The notes: generated by a model from the sequence alone, not told the origin. Numbered from the stretch's first letter, positions 8,401 through 16,691 are shown. The stretch is DNA of 24,661 bases from CAYWNA01 sp964459305 (GCA_964459305.1 CAYWNA010000194.1:1-24661), one strand, 5' to 3'. Numbers and translations are program-made.

Positions 8401-8990
8401 CGCTGGTTGCCCGCTGACGTGGGATAGGCCAATACGGCCACGTCCTCATAGTACGATTCCCGCTGCTGGATCAACTCACCGGTGACGGCCCCGCCGAAGT
8501 ACGGTTTGCGTGGTTCAGGACGCGATAATACTCCATCGAAACCGGATGGCCCTTTCACGTTCACCGAGCTGGCTACCAAGTGCTGCATGGACTGTTCTGG
8601 TCTCACCCAGGGGCCACCGCTGCCCGCCCAGCCCGGACCGGACCCCAGCGTAATCTCAATGCCCAATCGTTCGGCTTCACGAACCGCGTGCGCGAACAAC
8701 TCCTGCCAGGGATCGCTCAGGAAATCGACCGGGCCGCGGGGGACGCCGACATTGACTTCTAGGAAAACGAGATTGCCAATCCCGGCCTCCTTCATCGACT
8801 CCAGGTCCGCCGTCATACCCTCGCGGTTGAGGTTGCCGTCCATGAAGTACCAGTAAACGCCGGGGCGCGCGGCATCGGGCGGGTCCCGAAAACCCGCTGC
8901 CAAATCATCGTAAGCTCCGGCATCCGTTTGGAGCAGCAACGTCGAAACTGCCAGCAGACCTGGTAACGCCTTGCCAATCATGTGTCTCAT
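5496..8990 (-). CDS. Exported glycoside hydrolase, GH106-like (alpha-L-rhamnosidase)
   Basis: A 1164-residue exported protein: a signal peptide at residues 1-25 (hydrophobic LPGLLAVSTLLL, cleavage near DAGA). The N-terminal half has hallmarks of the GH106 rhamnosidase family: GVYWYFMDGNLNREGMTADLESM near residue 44, AGIGNLVFLEVNVG, and LGIEITLGSGPGWAGSGGPWV. It continues with a barrel and a glutamine amidotransferase-like region. Two jelly-roll carbohydrate-binding stretches follow: one with RYFRRVFGVDPKKRIRSA, and a GH2-type C-terminal one with ARVRLNERDMGVVW and ENRLEIEVANLWPNRLIGD. AAGGA lies 5 nt before the ATG at 8990. It probably cuts rhamnose from pectic or sulfated polysaccharide in the periplasm. 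GH2-like is the main alternative name. Confidence 0.85.
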   Translation of the reverse strand: MRHMIGKALPGLLAVSTLLLQTDAGAYDDLAAGFRDPPDAARPGVYWYFMDGNLNREGMTADLESMKEAGIGNLVFLEVNVGVPRGPVDFLSDPWQELFAHAVREAERLGIEITLGSGPGWAGSGGPWVRPEQSMQHLVASSVNVKGPSGFDGVLSRPEPRKPYFGGAVTGELIQQRESYYEDVAVLAYPTSAGNQRIADIDEKALYYRAPYTSRPGVRPYLPAPAEFPVVSPDAVIESQKVVDLTGRLQPDGRLQWDVPAGDWTIMRFGRRNNGATTRPAPKPGLGFECDKLDANAFDAHFDAYIGKLLKKVGPREKGRGWTMLHIDSWEMGAQNWSGRFREEFRRRRGYDPLPYLPTYTGRIVGSLERSERFLWDVRLTAQELVIENHAGRLKELGRKYGMGLSIEPYDMNPTSDLELGAVADVPMCEFWSDGFGFDSSFSCFEATSIAHTNGRPVVAAEAFTAASREAWKLYPAVVKNQGDWAFCTGINRFVYHTFAHKPHGRRPGMTMGPYGVHWDRGQTWWPMAAAYHRYITRCQFLLRQGQTVADICYLIPEGAPHVFRPPPSALSGHGSMRDRRGYNFDGCSPNALLAKASVEDGHLVFPGGAKYRLLVLPSVETMTPALLHKIKDLVEAGAVVVGPPPRKSPSLVDYPECDRQVTSLAAEMWGQTQPPVDVVRRQFGRGHIIWGGGLQVKPVPVPESRPISRAHWIWYPEGNPAASVETGTRYFRRVFGVDPKKRIRSARLEITADNEFQVRLNGRSLRGGANFHTIYDLDVKQCLKRGCNVLAVAATNGGDAPNPAGLIAALQVVYEDDSELIVSTDDRWQTAREVERDADWWASTAARWDTARKLGPAKMNPWRLQITPIVRFRELYPDYDTTGRLLAETELPPDFDTDGPIRYTHRRAKGWDIYFVANREAKAVEAECTFRVAGRQPELWDPLTGAIRDLPAYMEQAGRTAVPMRFKPHQSFFVVFREEARAERPESRVGKNFAEYLPVAQLDGPWEVSFDPSLGGPQHVTFAKLEDWSQRSEPGIKVYSGIATYRKTFDLPTPMQLNGRPILLDLGEVHSMARVRLNERDMGVVWCAPWRVDITDAVDTGENRLEIEVANLWPNRLIGDKSAPPNEQVAWTTFNPYQADSPLFPSGLLGPVTLKAPKAQDTE

Positions 8991-9248
8991 TGTCGTCCTT
9001 CGTCAATCTGATTGAGGGTGTCCGAGAATTGTGTTGTGCAGGGAACGCACTCCGCGGCGTTCCATGAGGCGGCAAAACGACTGGTTAGTCCGTGGAGGTT
9101 ATCATGCATCCGCCAGGCTGTGGCAATAGGCTACGTGCTCGCAAACGTGGATTCGAGCCCCAACTACTTGGCCATCTCCTTTTCCTGCGCGACGGTCCAA
9201 GACGCGGAACACCATGCCGCCAGGAGCGACTTGGGCAGTGCGCGACCG

Positions 9249-10538
9249 TCACTCGATCCGATAGAGCGAGCCTTCTGTGCGGACGAAGATCGCCTCGTCG
9301 GCAAAGGCGCATGAGGCCAGGATCGACTCCGACAGATCGGTGGAACCGAGTTGCCGAAATTCGCGGCTCGCGGTGATCACCGTACACACCCCTTGCTCGC
9401 TTTGCAGGTAGATCCGGCCGTCCGCATGCACTGGGGAAGCCGAGAAACTTCCCCCGAGACGCTGACGCCAGTGAAGTGTGCCGGAGGCGACATCGCGACA
9501 AGAAGCGATCCCGTCGTTGCTGACGAGGAAAATGTCGTTCCCCACGATCAGTGGCGACGGGATCTGGGGCACGTGCTTGTCGGTCCGCCAAGCGATGTGC
9601 GAGTCGGTCACGTCTCCCGAACCCGTAGGCCGGATCGCCAGCAGTTCGGCCGTGCCGGGGTACCCGGTGCAGACGAACACCATCCCGTGCGAGAACACGG
9701 GACGTGGCACGATCGACCATTTGTTGGGATAACGGACCCTCCAGAGCTCTTCCCCGGACACCGGGTCGTAGCTGCAGACCATCTGGGCTGCCGGGGAGGC
9801 GAGTTGCCGCTTGCCTTCCACCTCGATCACCAGGGGGGTCCCGAACGACCATCTCGGCGACGCCATGGGGGGACGAGGGGTCCGCCACGCCACCGTTCCC
9901 GAAGCGCGATCCAGGGCGACGACGAAAGGACCCTCAACCCCGTCGCAGAGGAAGACGAGCCGCGAGCCCGCAAAGACGGGCGATCCACCCGCCCCGTGCT
10001 CCGAGTCGTACCACAGCCGATCGTTGGCCCAGATCCGCCCGCCGTCGCGATCGAGGCAGGCCGTTCCGTCGGGCCCGAAATGCACGAACACGTGCTTACC
10101 GTCAGTAATCGGCGTCGGGCTGGCAAAGGAATTCTTGGCGTTGATCGTCTCACCCGGTCTCATCTGTTTGACGAAGACTTCCACGTCCCAAAGGGTCTCG
10201 CCCGTTGCGGCATCGAGACACAGAGCCCGCAGCGACTGCCGCTTTGGCGGATCCTCCTCCGAGGGCACTGCCGTCGTCAGGAAAATGCGGCCATCGTGGA
10301 CGATCGGCGACGACCAGCCCTTGCCGGGAACGGGAACCTTCCACCGCACATCGGTTGCCAGGTCCCACTCGACCGGCAGCGCGGTGGCCTTAGCGAGACC
10401 CTGCCCGGTCGGGCCGCGGAACTGGGACCAGTCCTCGGCCCGCGCGATGCCTGTACTCACGACCAGCAGCAGCCCGGCGGCCAGCCGGCGGCGGATGGCC
10501 ACACAGCAAAGCCGAACCACGGTTTCATATGCACGCAT
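9249..10538 (-). CDS. Exported PQQ-binding-like beta-propeller (BamB-like) protein
   Basis: About 429 residues with an N-terminal signal peptide (arginine-rich, then LAAGLLLVVSTGIARA) followed by EDWSQFRGPTGQG, the classic opening of planctomycete PQQ-propeller proteins. Repeated blades carry the tryptophan-docking pattern: AATGETLWDVEV, DRASGTVAWRTPRP, DPVSGEELWRVRYP, DVASGTLHWRQRLGG. Ligand or enzyme activity cannot be read from the sequence. Such proteins are often found beside sulfatases and glycosidases and are presumed periplasmic. I chose the ATG at 10538 because AGAGG lies 5 nt upstream and the signal peptide is tidy. An ATG at 10565 adds nine residues and is possible, with AAGGA at wider spacing. 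Confidence 0.88.
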   Translation of the reverse strand: MRAYETVVRLCCVAIRRRLAAGLLLVVSTGIARAEDWSQFRGPTGQGLAKATALPVEWDLATDVRWKVPVPGKGWSSPIVHDGRIFLTTAVPSEEDPPKRQSLRALCLDAATGETLWDVEVFVKQMRPGETINAKNSFASPTPITDGKHVFVHFGPDGTACLDRDGGRIWANDRLWYDSEHGAGGSPVFAGSRLVFLCDGVEGPFVVALDRASGTVAWRTPRPPMASPRWSFGTPLVIEVEGKRQLASPAAQMVCSYDPVSGEELWRVRYPNKWSIVPRPVFSHGMVFVCTGYPGTAELLAIRPTGSGDVTDSHIAWRTDKHVPQIPSPLIVGNDIFLVSNDGIASCRDVASGTLHWRQRLGGSFSASPVHADGRIYLQSEQGVCTVITASREFRQLGSTDLSESILASCAFADEAIFVRTEGSLYRIE

Positions 10539-10783
10539 CGTCGCCTCTGCTTTCCGAACAGACATGGTGTGTGAGTCCTTGATTGAATCGGTTCTTCAGG
10601 GGTTTCCGTGGCTGGCGTTGATCGCCTTTGAGCCCGGTTCACCAGGCTTTTCCGCCGGAGGCGGCGTGGGGGATCGAGTTTGATTGACTCGCGCCCGACG
10701 CGACACCCGACGTAAACGTCGGGCCTATCACCGCCTGCGGCGGAGAAGGACCGTAAACGGTCCTACACGAACGTATGTCATCG
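10539..10783. other. Spacer with REP-like palindromes
   Basis: The gap between the propeller gene and the Ig-like fragment holds two short perfect palindromes sharing a GTAAAC core (10706-10764) and a GC-rich CCGCCGGAGGCGGCG dyad near 10648-10662. It has no gene. Confidence 0.5.
10706..10764. repeat. Pair of 18-bp palindromes with shared GTAAAC centre
   Basis: CCCGACGTAAACGTCGGG (10706-10723) and AGGACCGTAAACGGTCCT (10747-10764) are each perfect 8-bp arms around AA. Their centres are 41 bp apart, with CCGCCTGCGGCGG between them, itself a small dyad. The stems differ outside the GTAAAC core. The composite looks like a REP or BIME-type intergenic element. Confidence 0.85.
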
Positions 10784-11146
10784 CTATCTTGTCCCGTCGC
10801 CCAAGGCCGACTGTTCCTCCCGGTTGGAAACGGATACTTGAATCTGGCTCGCGCTACGCAGCCAGTCGGCGGTGATAGCGTGGACCGTCAGGATCTGAGG
10901 GCCAGGCGCGAGAGTCGGGATTTCGAATCTGCCCGATTCATTTTCCTCGACCATTTTCGCTCCCACGTACAGACGCCACTTGGCTATCGGTCTGTCGGCC
11001 CGAGCGTCGATATGGACAGTGCCAGCAAAAATCGCTCCGTCCCGAGGAGCAGCGATGGACATCTTTGGGGCAGGGTCGATGTAGTTATCAAGACCGTCAG
11101 TGATTTCGATCATTGCCATTGTGAATTGGCGCAATTCGAAAGCCAT
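10784..11146 (-). CDS. Ig-like domain fragment, function unknown
   Basis: A 120-residue frame with no signal peptide. Its central part (SIAAPRDGAIFAGTVHIDARA, then IAKWRLYVGAKMVEEN, then LAPGPQILTVHAI) reads like one bacterial Ig-like or cadherin-type beta-sandwich, of the kind found at the C-terminus of larger exported enzymes. The candidate ATG lies 13 nt after the DUF1080 stop with no ribosome binding site. The frame stays open upstream through the end of that gene. It is therefore more likely the 3' remnant of a larger gene, or a fusion partner lost by frameshift, than an independent protein. The final residues (NREEQSALGDGTR) look unlike the domain. Confidence 0.45.
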   Translation of the reverse strand: MAFELRQFTMAMIEITDGLDNYIDPAPKMSIAAPRDGAIFAGTVHIDARADRPIAKWRLYVGAKMVEENESGRFEIPTLAPGPQILTVHAITADWLRSASQIQVSVSNREEQSALGDGTR

Positions 11147-11159
11147 GATCGGATTGACG

Positions 11160-11777
11160 CTACTTGGTGAGATCTTTGATTCGGAAATTGCGGTACTCGT
11201 GAAATCCGTATTCGGCCTGTAGGCCGAGACAGCCTCGCGTCAGGCCGCCCACGCTGTCGGACGTGCTGACAAGCTCGCCGTTCAAACGGACTTCAATCTT
11301 TGATCCGACAAGCTTGATGTCATATTCGTTCCACTCACCGATGGGCTTGAGCGTCTTCTGTGTCAATTCGACATTCAGTTCATGCTCAGTGCCGAAGATC
11401 TTCGCCATACGAACCGTATTCTCGACCTGTACTTCGTACTTCCGGCTGGGCCAGGGCTTGCCTTCCGTATTGGATCGCAGGAAGACGCCGCCGTCCTGTT
11501 TGGGTTTCATGAAACGGAATTCGAGGCGAAGAATAAAATCGGAATACTCTTTGTCGCTGCGCAGCCAACCAAGCCCGCCATTCAGCTTGAGGACGCCATC
11601 TTCCGCAACAAACTTCGCGTCGTGCACAAGATGCCAGCCGTCGAGGGTCTTACCATCGAAAAGGCTGACGAAGCCCTCTTCAGTCTTTTCGCCGGCCACA
11701 GAAACGTACGGCGCGCTAAAAAGGCACGACGCGGCAATGGCAATAATGGTGTGGACGACACTGTGGTTGTGGGCCAT
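11160..11777 (-). CDS. Exported DUF1080 (3-keto-disaccharide hydrolase) domain protein
   Basis: A 205-residue exported protein with a signal peptide at residues 1-29 and one concanavalin-like DUF1080 domain. The hallmarks are GFVSLFDGKTLDGW (residues 35-48), YSDFILRLEFRF (78-89), DGGVFLRSN (95-103), KYEVQVEN and GEWNEYDIKLVGSKIEVRLNG. Some members hydrolyse 3-keto-glycosides; others are only sugar-binding. A strong AGGAG lies 8-9 nt before the ATG at 11777. It ends next to the Ig-like fragment and heads away from the divergent propeller gene. A role in sugar use beside the GH106 enzyme is inferred from context. Confidence 0.9.
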   Translation of the reverse strand: MAHNHSVVHTIIAIAASCLFSAPYVSVAGEKTEEGFVSLFDGKTLDGWHLVHDAKFVAEDGVLKLNGGLGWLRSDKEYSDFILRLEFRFMKPKQDGGVFLRSNTEGKPWPSRKYEVQVENTVRMAKIFGTEHELNVELTQKTLKPIGEWNEYDIKLVGSKIEVRLNGELVSTSDSVGGLTRGCLGLQAEYGFHEYRNFRIKDLTK

Positions 11778-12269
11778 GTTCTTCTCCTCTTTACGGGTCG
11801 ATCTTCAAAACAATGTTAACGACAAACTCCTTTGTACGAGAACGAAGGACTTACGGAAGGCAGTATACCAACCGTGACTCCGATCGACAGAGTACTCCAG
11901 GACCGCAGTTGCGTGAGGATGGCCGATCGCGGGGCAGTAACGAGGTCTCTACGCTACGAGGTCACGTGCAGAAAATCGACACAATGCCTTTGCGGACCGG
12001 TGGGCCCAGCTTCACGAGAACGTCTTCGTTCATCCGTCGAGGCAAATCGAGAGCTTGCGCAGTGAAGGCTGGACGCCATATTCAGGGAGAGCTCAAGTCA
12101 GACCCCGACGAAGGCCCAGAAGCGACTCAGGCAGTACGCGGCATGCCGACAGTCTCGCCAACGTGGCCCAAATCGTCAATAATTTGACCTGCCCTATCCC
12201 AAGCGAGTGAAGCGTGGACCCGATGATTGCGATAGGCTGTTGACGAAGACCTTTTTTGGAGTCGCGACC
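11778..12269. other. Divergent intergenic region
   Basis: This region lies between the minus-strand DUF1080 gene and the plus-strand propeller gene, so promoters for both are expected. I see no supportable gene. The only notable content is the 63-nt segment at 12130-12192 that recurs near 17785. Confidence 0.5.
12130..12192 (+). repeat. 63-nt segment, copy A (about 75% identical to 17785-17847)
   Basis: It aligns without gaps to 17785-17847, with 47 of 63 bases the same by eye. Shared blocks are GGCAGTACGC, ACGTGG, CCAAATCGT, AATT and GACCTGC. The end of the copy can fold weakly (GGCCCAAAT with AATTTGACC). It lies about 80 nt before the start of the large propeller gene. Confidence 0.7.
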
Positions 12270-15200
12270 ATGAGAATTGTATTGACGTTCGTTCTTTGTG
12301 TTCTCACCACGAGCATCTATGGCCAGTCGGCACAGGACATCGTGGCAAGCTCGGGGATCCAGGGCGGGCTGGTCGTGCACATGGGATCGGGCGGCGGTTC
12401 GTTCACAACCGATCTCTGTGCCAATGACAGCTTTGTTGTTCACGGTCTCTGCGGAGATCGGCGCGAAACCGCCAAGGCTCGAGCGTTCATCAAACAGCAA
12501 TGCCTGTACGGCAGAGTGTCGGTCCAATATTGGAGCAAGAACTACCTCCCCTACACGAACAACCTGGTCAACCTCCTTGTCGCCGAGGACCTTGGCGATG
12601 TTCCCATGCGAGAGGTGATGCGGGTGTTGGCTCCGCGTGGGGTGGCTCATGTCAAGTCGGGCGAGACCTGGAAGAAGACGACCAAACCGTGGCCCAAAGA
12701 GATTGACGAATGGACCCACTACCTGCACGGGCCGGACAACAATGCCGTTGCCCAGGACACGAGGGTCGGGCTTCCAAAGCACGTGCAGTGGATCGGTTAT
12801 CCGAAATATGCTCGCAGTCATGAACAGTTGGCAAGCGTCAGTGCAATGGTCTCGGCGCAGGGGCGGCTCTTTTGCATCGTCGACGAGGGGCTGACCGCCG
12901 ATATCCGCATGCCGGCCAGATGGAGCCTGGTGGCCCGGGACGCTTTCAACGGCGTGATTCTCTGGAAACGGAGGATCAACGGGTGGGCCAACCATCTGCA
13001 CGGCTTCAGGTCGGGCCCACCCGACTTGCCCTTCCGCCTCGTTGCGGCCGGCGACCGCGTATACGTGACCCTGGGGATCGACCAACCCGTGTCGGCCTTG
13101 GACGCGGCAACCGGAAAACTCTTGATGACCTACCAGGGGTCGGAGCACACGCGACAGATCATTCACCCCGGCGGGCAACTGATCATGCTGGCCGGCACCA
13201 GTCAGGTGGCAATTCACATTCATCGCGGAGAGAACGAATCCGCGCGACGGGCCGTCATGGCGGCGGATCCCGAAACAGGAGAAGTGCTTTGGCGCAAGGA
13301 AGTCAGTATCGAGACATTGCTTCCGCTGGTGGTATCGAACGATGCTCTACTGTACCAGACAAATGAGCACCTTGCTTGCCTGAACACGAAAACGGGCGAG
13401 GAGCGTTGGCGGAAAGCCCATCGAGCGCATCTCGCCGCTCCCGGAAACCGCACGTGGCTCTGGGCGTCGCCCGTGTTGACCGCTCACGACGGCATCGTGT
13501 ACGTGGCCGACTTCCGTAACCTCTCGGCGTTTTCCATCGACGACGGCAAGGCCCTCTGGGAGCGTTCCAGCACGGCAGGATTCAATTCACCGCCCGTCGT
13601 CTTCGTGATTAACAACCTGGTCTGGCGTGGCTACACTCGCGGTCGAGGCAGTGCAGATTTCGGGCAAGGGCTGAATGCAAAAACCGGGGAGGCCGAAAGG
13701 ATCATTGCCACGGAGAAAGCCTGGGCCTACCCTACACTGGCCCATCATCGCTGCTACCGGTCAAAAGCCACCAGCCAGTTCATCATGTCCGCCCGGTCGG
13801 GAACGGAGTTCATTGACGTCAAGTCGGGCAAGATCAATCCGAACCACTGGGTCCGCGGAACGTGCCAGTTGGGAGTCATGCCTGCGAATGGACTGCTGTA
13901 CGCTCCGCCGCACTCATGCGCCTGCAACATCAAGACGATGGTCCGCGGCACGTACGCATTCGCCTCGTCACGTAACAATAGTAGGTTGGGACTCCGTCCC
14001 GACCATCACGCGCAGCACGTATCCGACCGGGTCGGGGCAGAGTCCCAACCTACAGCGGCCGACACACGCCTTGAGAAGGGCCCTGCCTTTGGTCCGGCTC
14101 CAGGCTCGGGGCTCTCAACTCTCGACTCCTCCGACTGGCCAACCTATCGACATGACAACGGGCGAACCGGTCGAACCACCACCAGTGTGCCGAGCAATCT
14201 GAGCCAGGTGTGGAAGGCAGCGATCGGCGGGCGCCTCTCAAGCCCGGTCACCGAGTGCGGGAAGCTCTTCGTCGCCGAGATTGACGCCCACACGGTACAC
14301 GCCCTGGATGTGACCGATGGCGCCTCGCTCTGGTCATACACGGCTGGCGGGCGCATCGACTCCCCGCCCACGATTTACCGTGGGCTGGTCCTGTTCGGCG
14401 CGACCGACGGTTGGGTCTACTGCCTCCGCGAAGCGGACGGAGCGATGGCCTGGCGTTTTCGCGGCGCGCCTGCGGATCGGTTGCTCGCAGTCCGAGGGCA
14501 GCTCGAATCAGCCTGGCCTATCCATGGGAGTGTCCTGATACACGACGGTACGCTCATCGTGGCGGCGGGCCGCTCGTCGTACTTGGACGGTGGCATCCAC
14601 GTGTACCGGCTTGAGCCGGAGACCGGCAGGTTACTCTCGGAAACCGTGATCCACAGCCTTGATCCGAAAACCGGGGACCAACCAGACGGCGGCGTCGATC
14701 TGCGTGGCGTATTGAACGATGTTCTGTCTGTGTCCGGGGATTCCGTGTACATGCGGCATTTGAAGATCGATTTCGAGACGGGTGTTGATCTGCAAACCGG
14801 GCCGCCCCATTTGTTCGCACCCATGGGTTTTCTGGATGATGCCTGGTGGCACCGCTCTTATTGGCTCTTCGGATCGGATCCGGTTTGCATGCCCCCGACA
14901 AATGAATCCGGCTGGGCGATCTGGGCACGCATGGGGAACATGGTGCCGTCCGGCCGTATCCTTTCGCTGGGCGAAGAGTTCGTGTACGGCTATGGCCGAG
15001 ACAGGTATCCTGGTGGGCCATCGGGTCAGGTTCGCGGGGGTGAGCGTTATCACTTGTTCGCCGCCGAAAAAGTAGCCTTCGAGCCGCTGCCAAGCAATCG
15101 AGACAATCAGCACCTTCGCTACGGCGGATCAGGCCGAGCCCTCGGGCTGAAAACAACCGAACGCGACAAGCGGTTCGGCGAGCCAAGCTTGCATCGCAAC

Positions 15201-15509
15201 GTCTGGAGCCGGCCGGTGCCCATCTTTGCCAGAGCACTTGTCTTGGCCGACAAAACGCTATTCTTAGCAGGCCCACCCGAGCCGGCCGAACTCAGAACCA
15301 CAGAACTCACACTCCAGAACCTAGACAAGGCAGAGGCCACCTTCCGGGGACGACAAGGTGCATCGCTCTGTCTGGTTGATGCGACGGACGGAAACTCGCT
15401 GGCTCAATACGAACTGGAATCTCCCCCCGTCTTTGACGGAATGATTGCGGCCTGGGGCCGGATCTTCCTATCATTGGAGGACGGTTCACTCGTCTGCTTC
15501 GGTGAGTAA
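12270..15509 (+). CDS. Exported protein with methyltransferase-like N-terminus and PQQ beta-propellers
   Basis: A 1079-residue protein. The signal peptide covers residues 1-18. A degenerate SAM-methyltransferase-like stretch follows at about 30-125: GGLVVHMGSGGGSFT resembles motif I, and VMRVLAPRGVAHV resembles the late strand. From EIDEWTHYLHGPDNNAVAQD onward it is PQQ-propeller: AATGKLLMTYQG, DPETGEVLWRKEV, NTKTGEERWRKA, DDGKALWERSS. A second propeller begins at DWPTYRHDNGRTGRT, near residue 622. Between the two, residues 571-595 are encoded by a palindromic element (13981-14053) inserted in frame. GGAG lies 8 nt before the ATG at 12270; an upstream ATG at 12207 would spoil the signal peptide. 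The function is unknown. It is probably a periplasmic redox or sugar-related protein. Confidence 0.88.
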   Translation: MRIVLTFVLCVLTTSIYGQSAQDIVASSGIQGGLVVHMGSGGGSFTTDLCANDSFVVHGLCGDRRETAKARAFIKQQCLYGRVSVQYWSKNYLPYTNNLVNLLVAEDLGDVPMREVMRVLAPRGVAHVKSGETWKKTTKPWPKEIDEWTHYLHGPDNNAVAQDTRVGLPKHVQWIGYPKYARSHEQLASVSAMVSAQGRLFCIVDEGLTADIRMPARWSLVARDAFNGVILWKRRINGWANHLHGFRSGPPDLPFRLVAAGDRVYVTLGIDQPVSALDAATGKLLMTYQGSEHTRQIIHPGGQLIMLAGTSQVAIHIHRGENESARRAVMAADPETGEVLWRKEVSIETLLPLVVSNDALLYQTNEHLACLNTKTGEERWRKAHRAHLAAPGNRTWLWASPVLTAHDGIVYVADFRNLSAFSIDDGKALWERSSTAGFNSPPVVFVINNLVWRGYTRGRGSADFGQGLNAKTGEAERIIATEKAWAYPTLAHHRCYRSKATSQFIMSARSGTEFIDVKSGKINPNHWVRGTCQLGVMPANGLLYAPPHSCACNIKTMVRGTYAFASSRNNSRLGLRPDHHAQHVSDRVGAESQPTAADTRLEKGPAFGPAPGSGLSTLDSSDWPTYRHDNGRTGRTTTSVPSNLSQVWKAAIGGRLSSPVTECGKLFVAEIDAHTVHALDVTDGASLWSYTAGGRIDSPPTIYRGLVLFGATDGWVYCLREADGAMAWRFRGAPADRLLAVRGQLESAWPIHGSVLIHDGTLIVAAGRSSYLDGGIHVYRLEPETGRLLSETVIHSLDPKTGDQPDGGVDLRGVLNDVLSVSGDSVYMRHLKIDFETGVDLQTGPPHLFAPMGFLDDAWWHRSYWLFGSDPVCMPPTNESGWAIWARMGNMVPSGRILSLGEEFVYGYGRDRYPGGPSGQVRGGERYHLFAAEKVAFEPLPSNRDNQHLRYGGSGRALGLKTTERDKRFGEPSLHRNVWSRPVPIFARALVLADKTLFLAGPPEPAELRTTELTLQNLDKAEATFRGRQGASLCLVDATDGNSLAQYELESPPVFDGMIAAWGRIFLSLEDGSLVCFGE
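13981..14053. repeat. Palindromic element inside a coding sequence (in frame)
   Basis: The arms 13981-14003 and 14031-14053 (GTAGGTTGGGACTCCGTC and its partner GGCAGAGTCCCAACCTAC) pair over 23 positions with two mismatches around a 27-nt loop. The open frame of the propeller gene runs through it and encodes residues 571-595 in the linker between the two propellers. Length and design match the intergenic REP-like elements elsewhere in the window. Confidence 0.88.
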
Positions 15510-15570
15510 CACGATGGGCCGGGAATCCCGACAGGCACGATCCTGGATTTGCATCATTTAGGACAGCACC

Positions 15571-16665
15571 ATGAAACAGCTCTCGAACATGCTGGTCGTC
15601 TGTTTTGTCTCCGCAATTCTCCACACCGTTCTTGGAGCCGACGAGCTTCCCTCGGAGAGTTCTCTCTATTTTCCGCCCAACCAAGGCCCTTGGAAAACCG
15701 TTCAGCCGGAACGGGTTGGCTGGGATAGTGCCAAGCTCCAAAAGGCTCTTGACTACGCCGGACAGAATCAGTCTTCAGGTGTGGTCATACTGTACGAGGG
15801 AAAAATCCTCGCCGAGCAACACTTCGAAGTTCAAGGGATGAAGTCGGTTAAGTTCAGACAGCGTGTTCTGGGCAAAGATAAGGCGGGGCATGCCATCGAA
15901 GATGTGGCCTCAGTCCAGAAGAGTATCACTTCCATCCTAGTGGGTATCGCACAGCAGAAAGGCCTGCTGAAGATTAATGATCCAGTCAGTCAGTACGTCG
16001 GCGCTGGTTGGTCACGTGCCACGCCGGAGCAGGAACAGGCGATTACCATTCGTCACTTGATCACCATGACCAGTGGACTGACTGATCGCGGTGTTTTCGA
16101 GGCTCGACCGGGCACAAAGTGGCGCTACAACACCACGGCCTACGCCAAATCGATGGATGTGGTTGTGGGCGCTGCAAAAATGGACCGGCATGAACTGACA
16201 AGCCAATGGCTAACACAGCCACTGGGCATGTCTGATTCCAAATGGGTGGAGCGAGGTTCGGCGGGGATGCAACTTGTTAATCGTTTCGGCTTTGCCACCA
16301 CAGCACGCGACTTGGCGCGTTTTGGCTTGATGACTCTGGCGGGAGGCAAGTGGCGTGACAAGACGATTTTTGCCGATCGACAGTACCTGAAAGAAGCCAT
16401 AACCACTTCGCAGAAAATAAATCCCTTTTACGGCTATCTGTGGTGGCTGAATCGCGATGCAAATGCAACCAGTGGAGCATCGCGTCTTGAGACAGCACCG
16501 AAAGACATGTTCTCAGCCAACGGCGCATTGAACCGGCGCTGCTTTGTGGTGCCGAGTCTGCAGTTGGTCGTCACGCGTCTTGGCGATCGGCCAGATGCAG
16601 GCAGAGGATTTGACCGCCAGTTCTGGAGATTGCTCGCTGATGCGTCAGCTCATAACGGGCCTTGA
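15571..16665 (+). CDS. Exported serine hydrolase, beta-lactamase/penicillin-binding family
   Basis: A 364-residue class C beta-lactamase-fold protein with a signal peptide (residues 1-23). The SxxK catalytic motif is SVQK at 114-117 within EDVASVQKSITSIL. RYNTTAY at 185-191 occupies the place of the YxN motif, with Tyr186 as the likely base. RHLITMTSGLTDR and DLARFGLMTLAGGKWRDK are typical of planctomycete serine hydrolases. FYGYLWWLNR and MFSANGALNRRCFVVPSLQLVV form the C-terminal strands near the third motif, without a plain KTG. It starts 61 nt after the propeller gene on the same strand. The substrate is unknown: an esterase, a D-amino-peptidase or a lactonase would all fit. Confidence 0.9.
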   Translation: MKQLSNMLVVCFVSAILHTVLGADELPSESSLYFPPNQGPWKTVQPERVGWDSAKLQKALDYAGQNQSSGVVILYEGKILAEQHFEVQGMKSVKFRQRVLGKDKAGHAIEDVASVQKSITSILVGIAQQKGLLKINDPVSQYVGAGWSRATPEQEQAITIRHLITMTSGLTDRGVFEARPGTKWRYNTTAYAKSMDVVVGAAKMDRHELTSQWLTQPLGMSDSKWVERGSAGMQLVNRFGFATTARDLARFGLMTLAGGKWRDKTIFADRQYLKEAITTSQKINPFYGYLWWLNRDANATSGASRLETAPKDMFSANGALNRRCFVVPSLQLVVTRLGDRPDAGRGFDRQFWRLLADASAHNGP

Positions 16666-16691
16666 AACTACGAGGAACCTGCAATTCGGCC

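Noticed and set aside
9351..10574. 407-codon plus-strand open frame
   Set aside because: It is the antisense of the PQQ-propeller gene, has Arg/Pro-rich composition, and carries no motif.
12093..13223. 376-codon minus-strand open frame
   Set aside because: It is antisense to the start of the large propeller gene, which has a signal peptide, ribosome binding site and clear domains. The minus frame has none of these.
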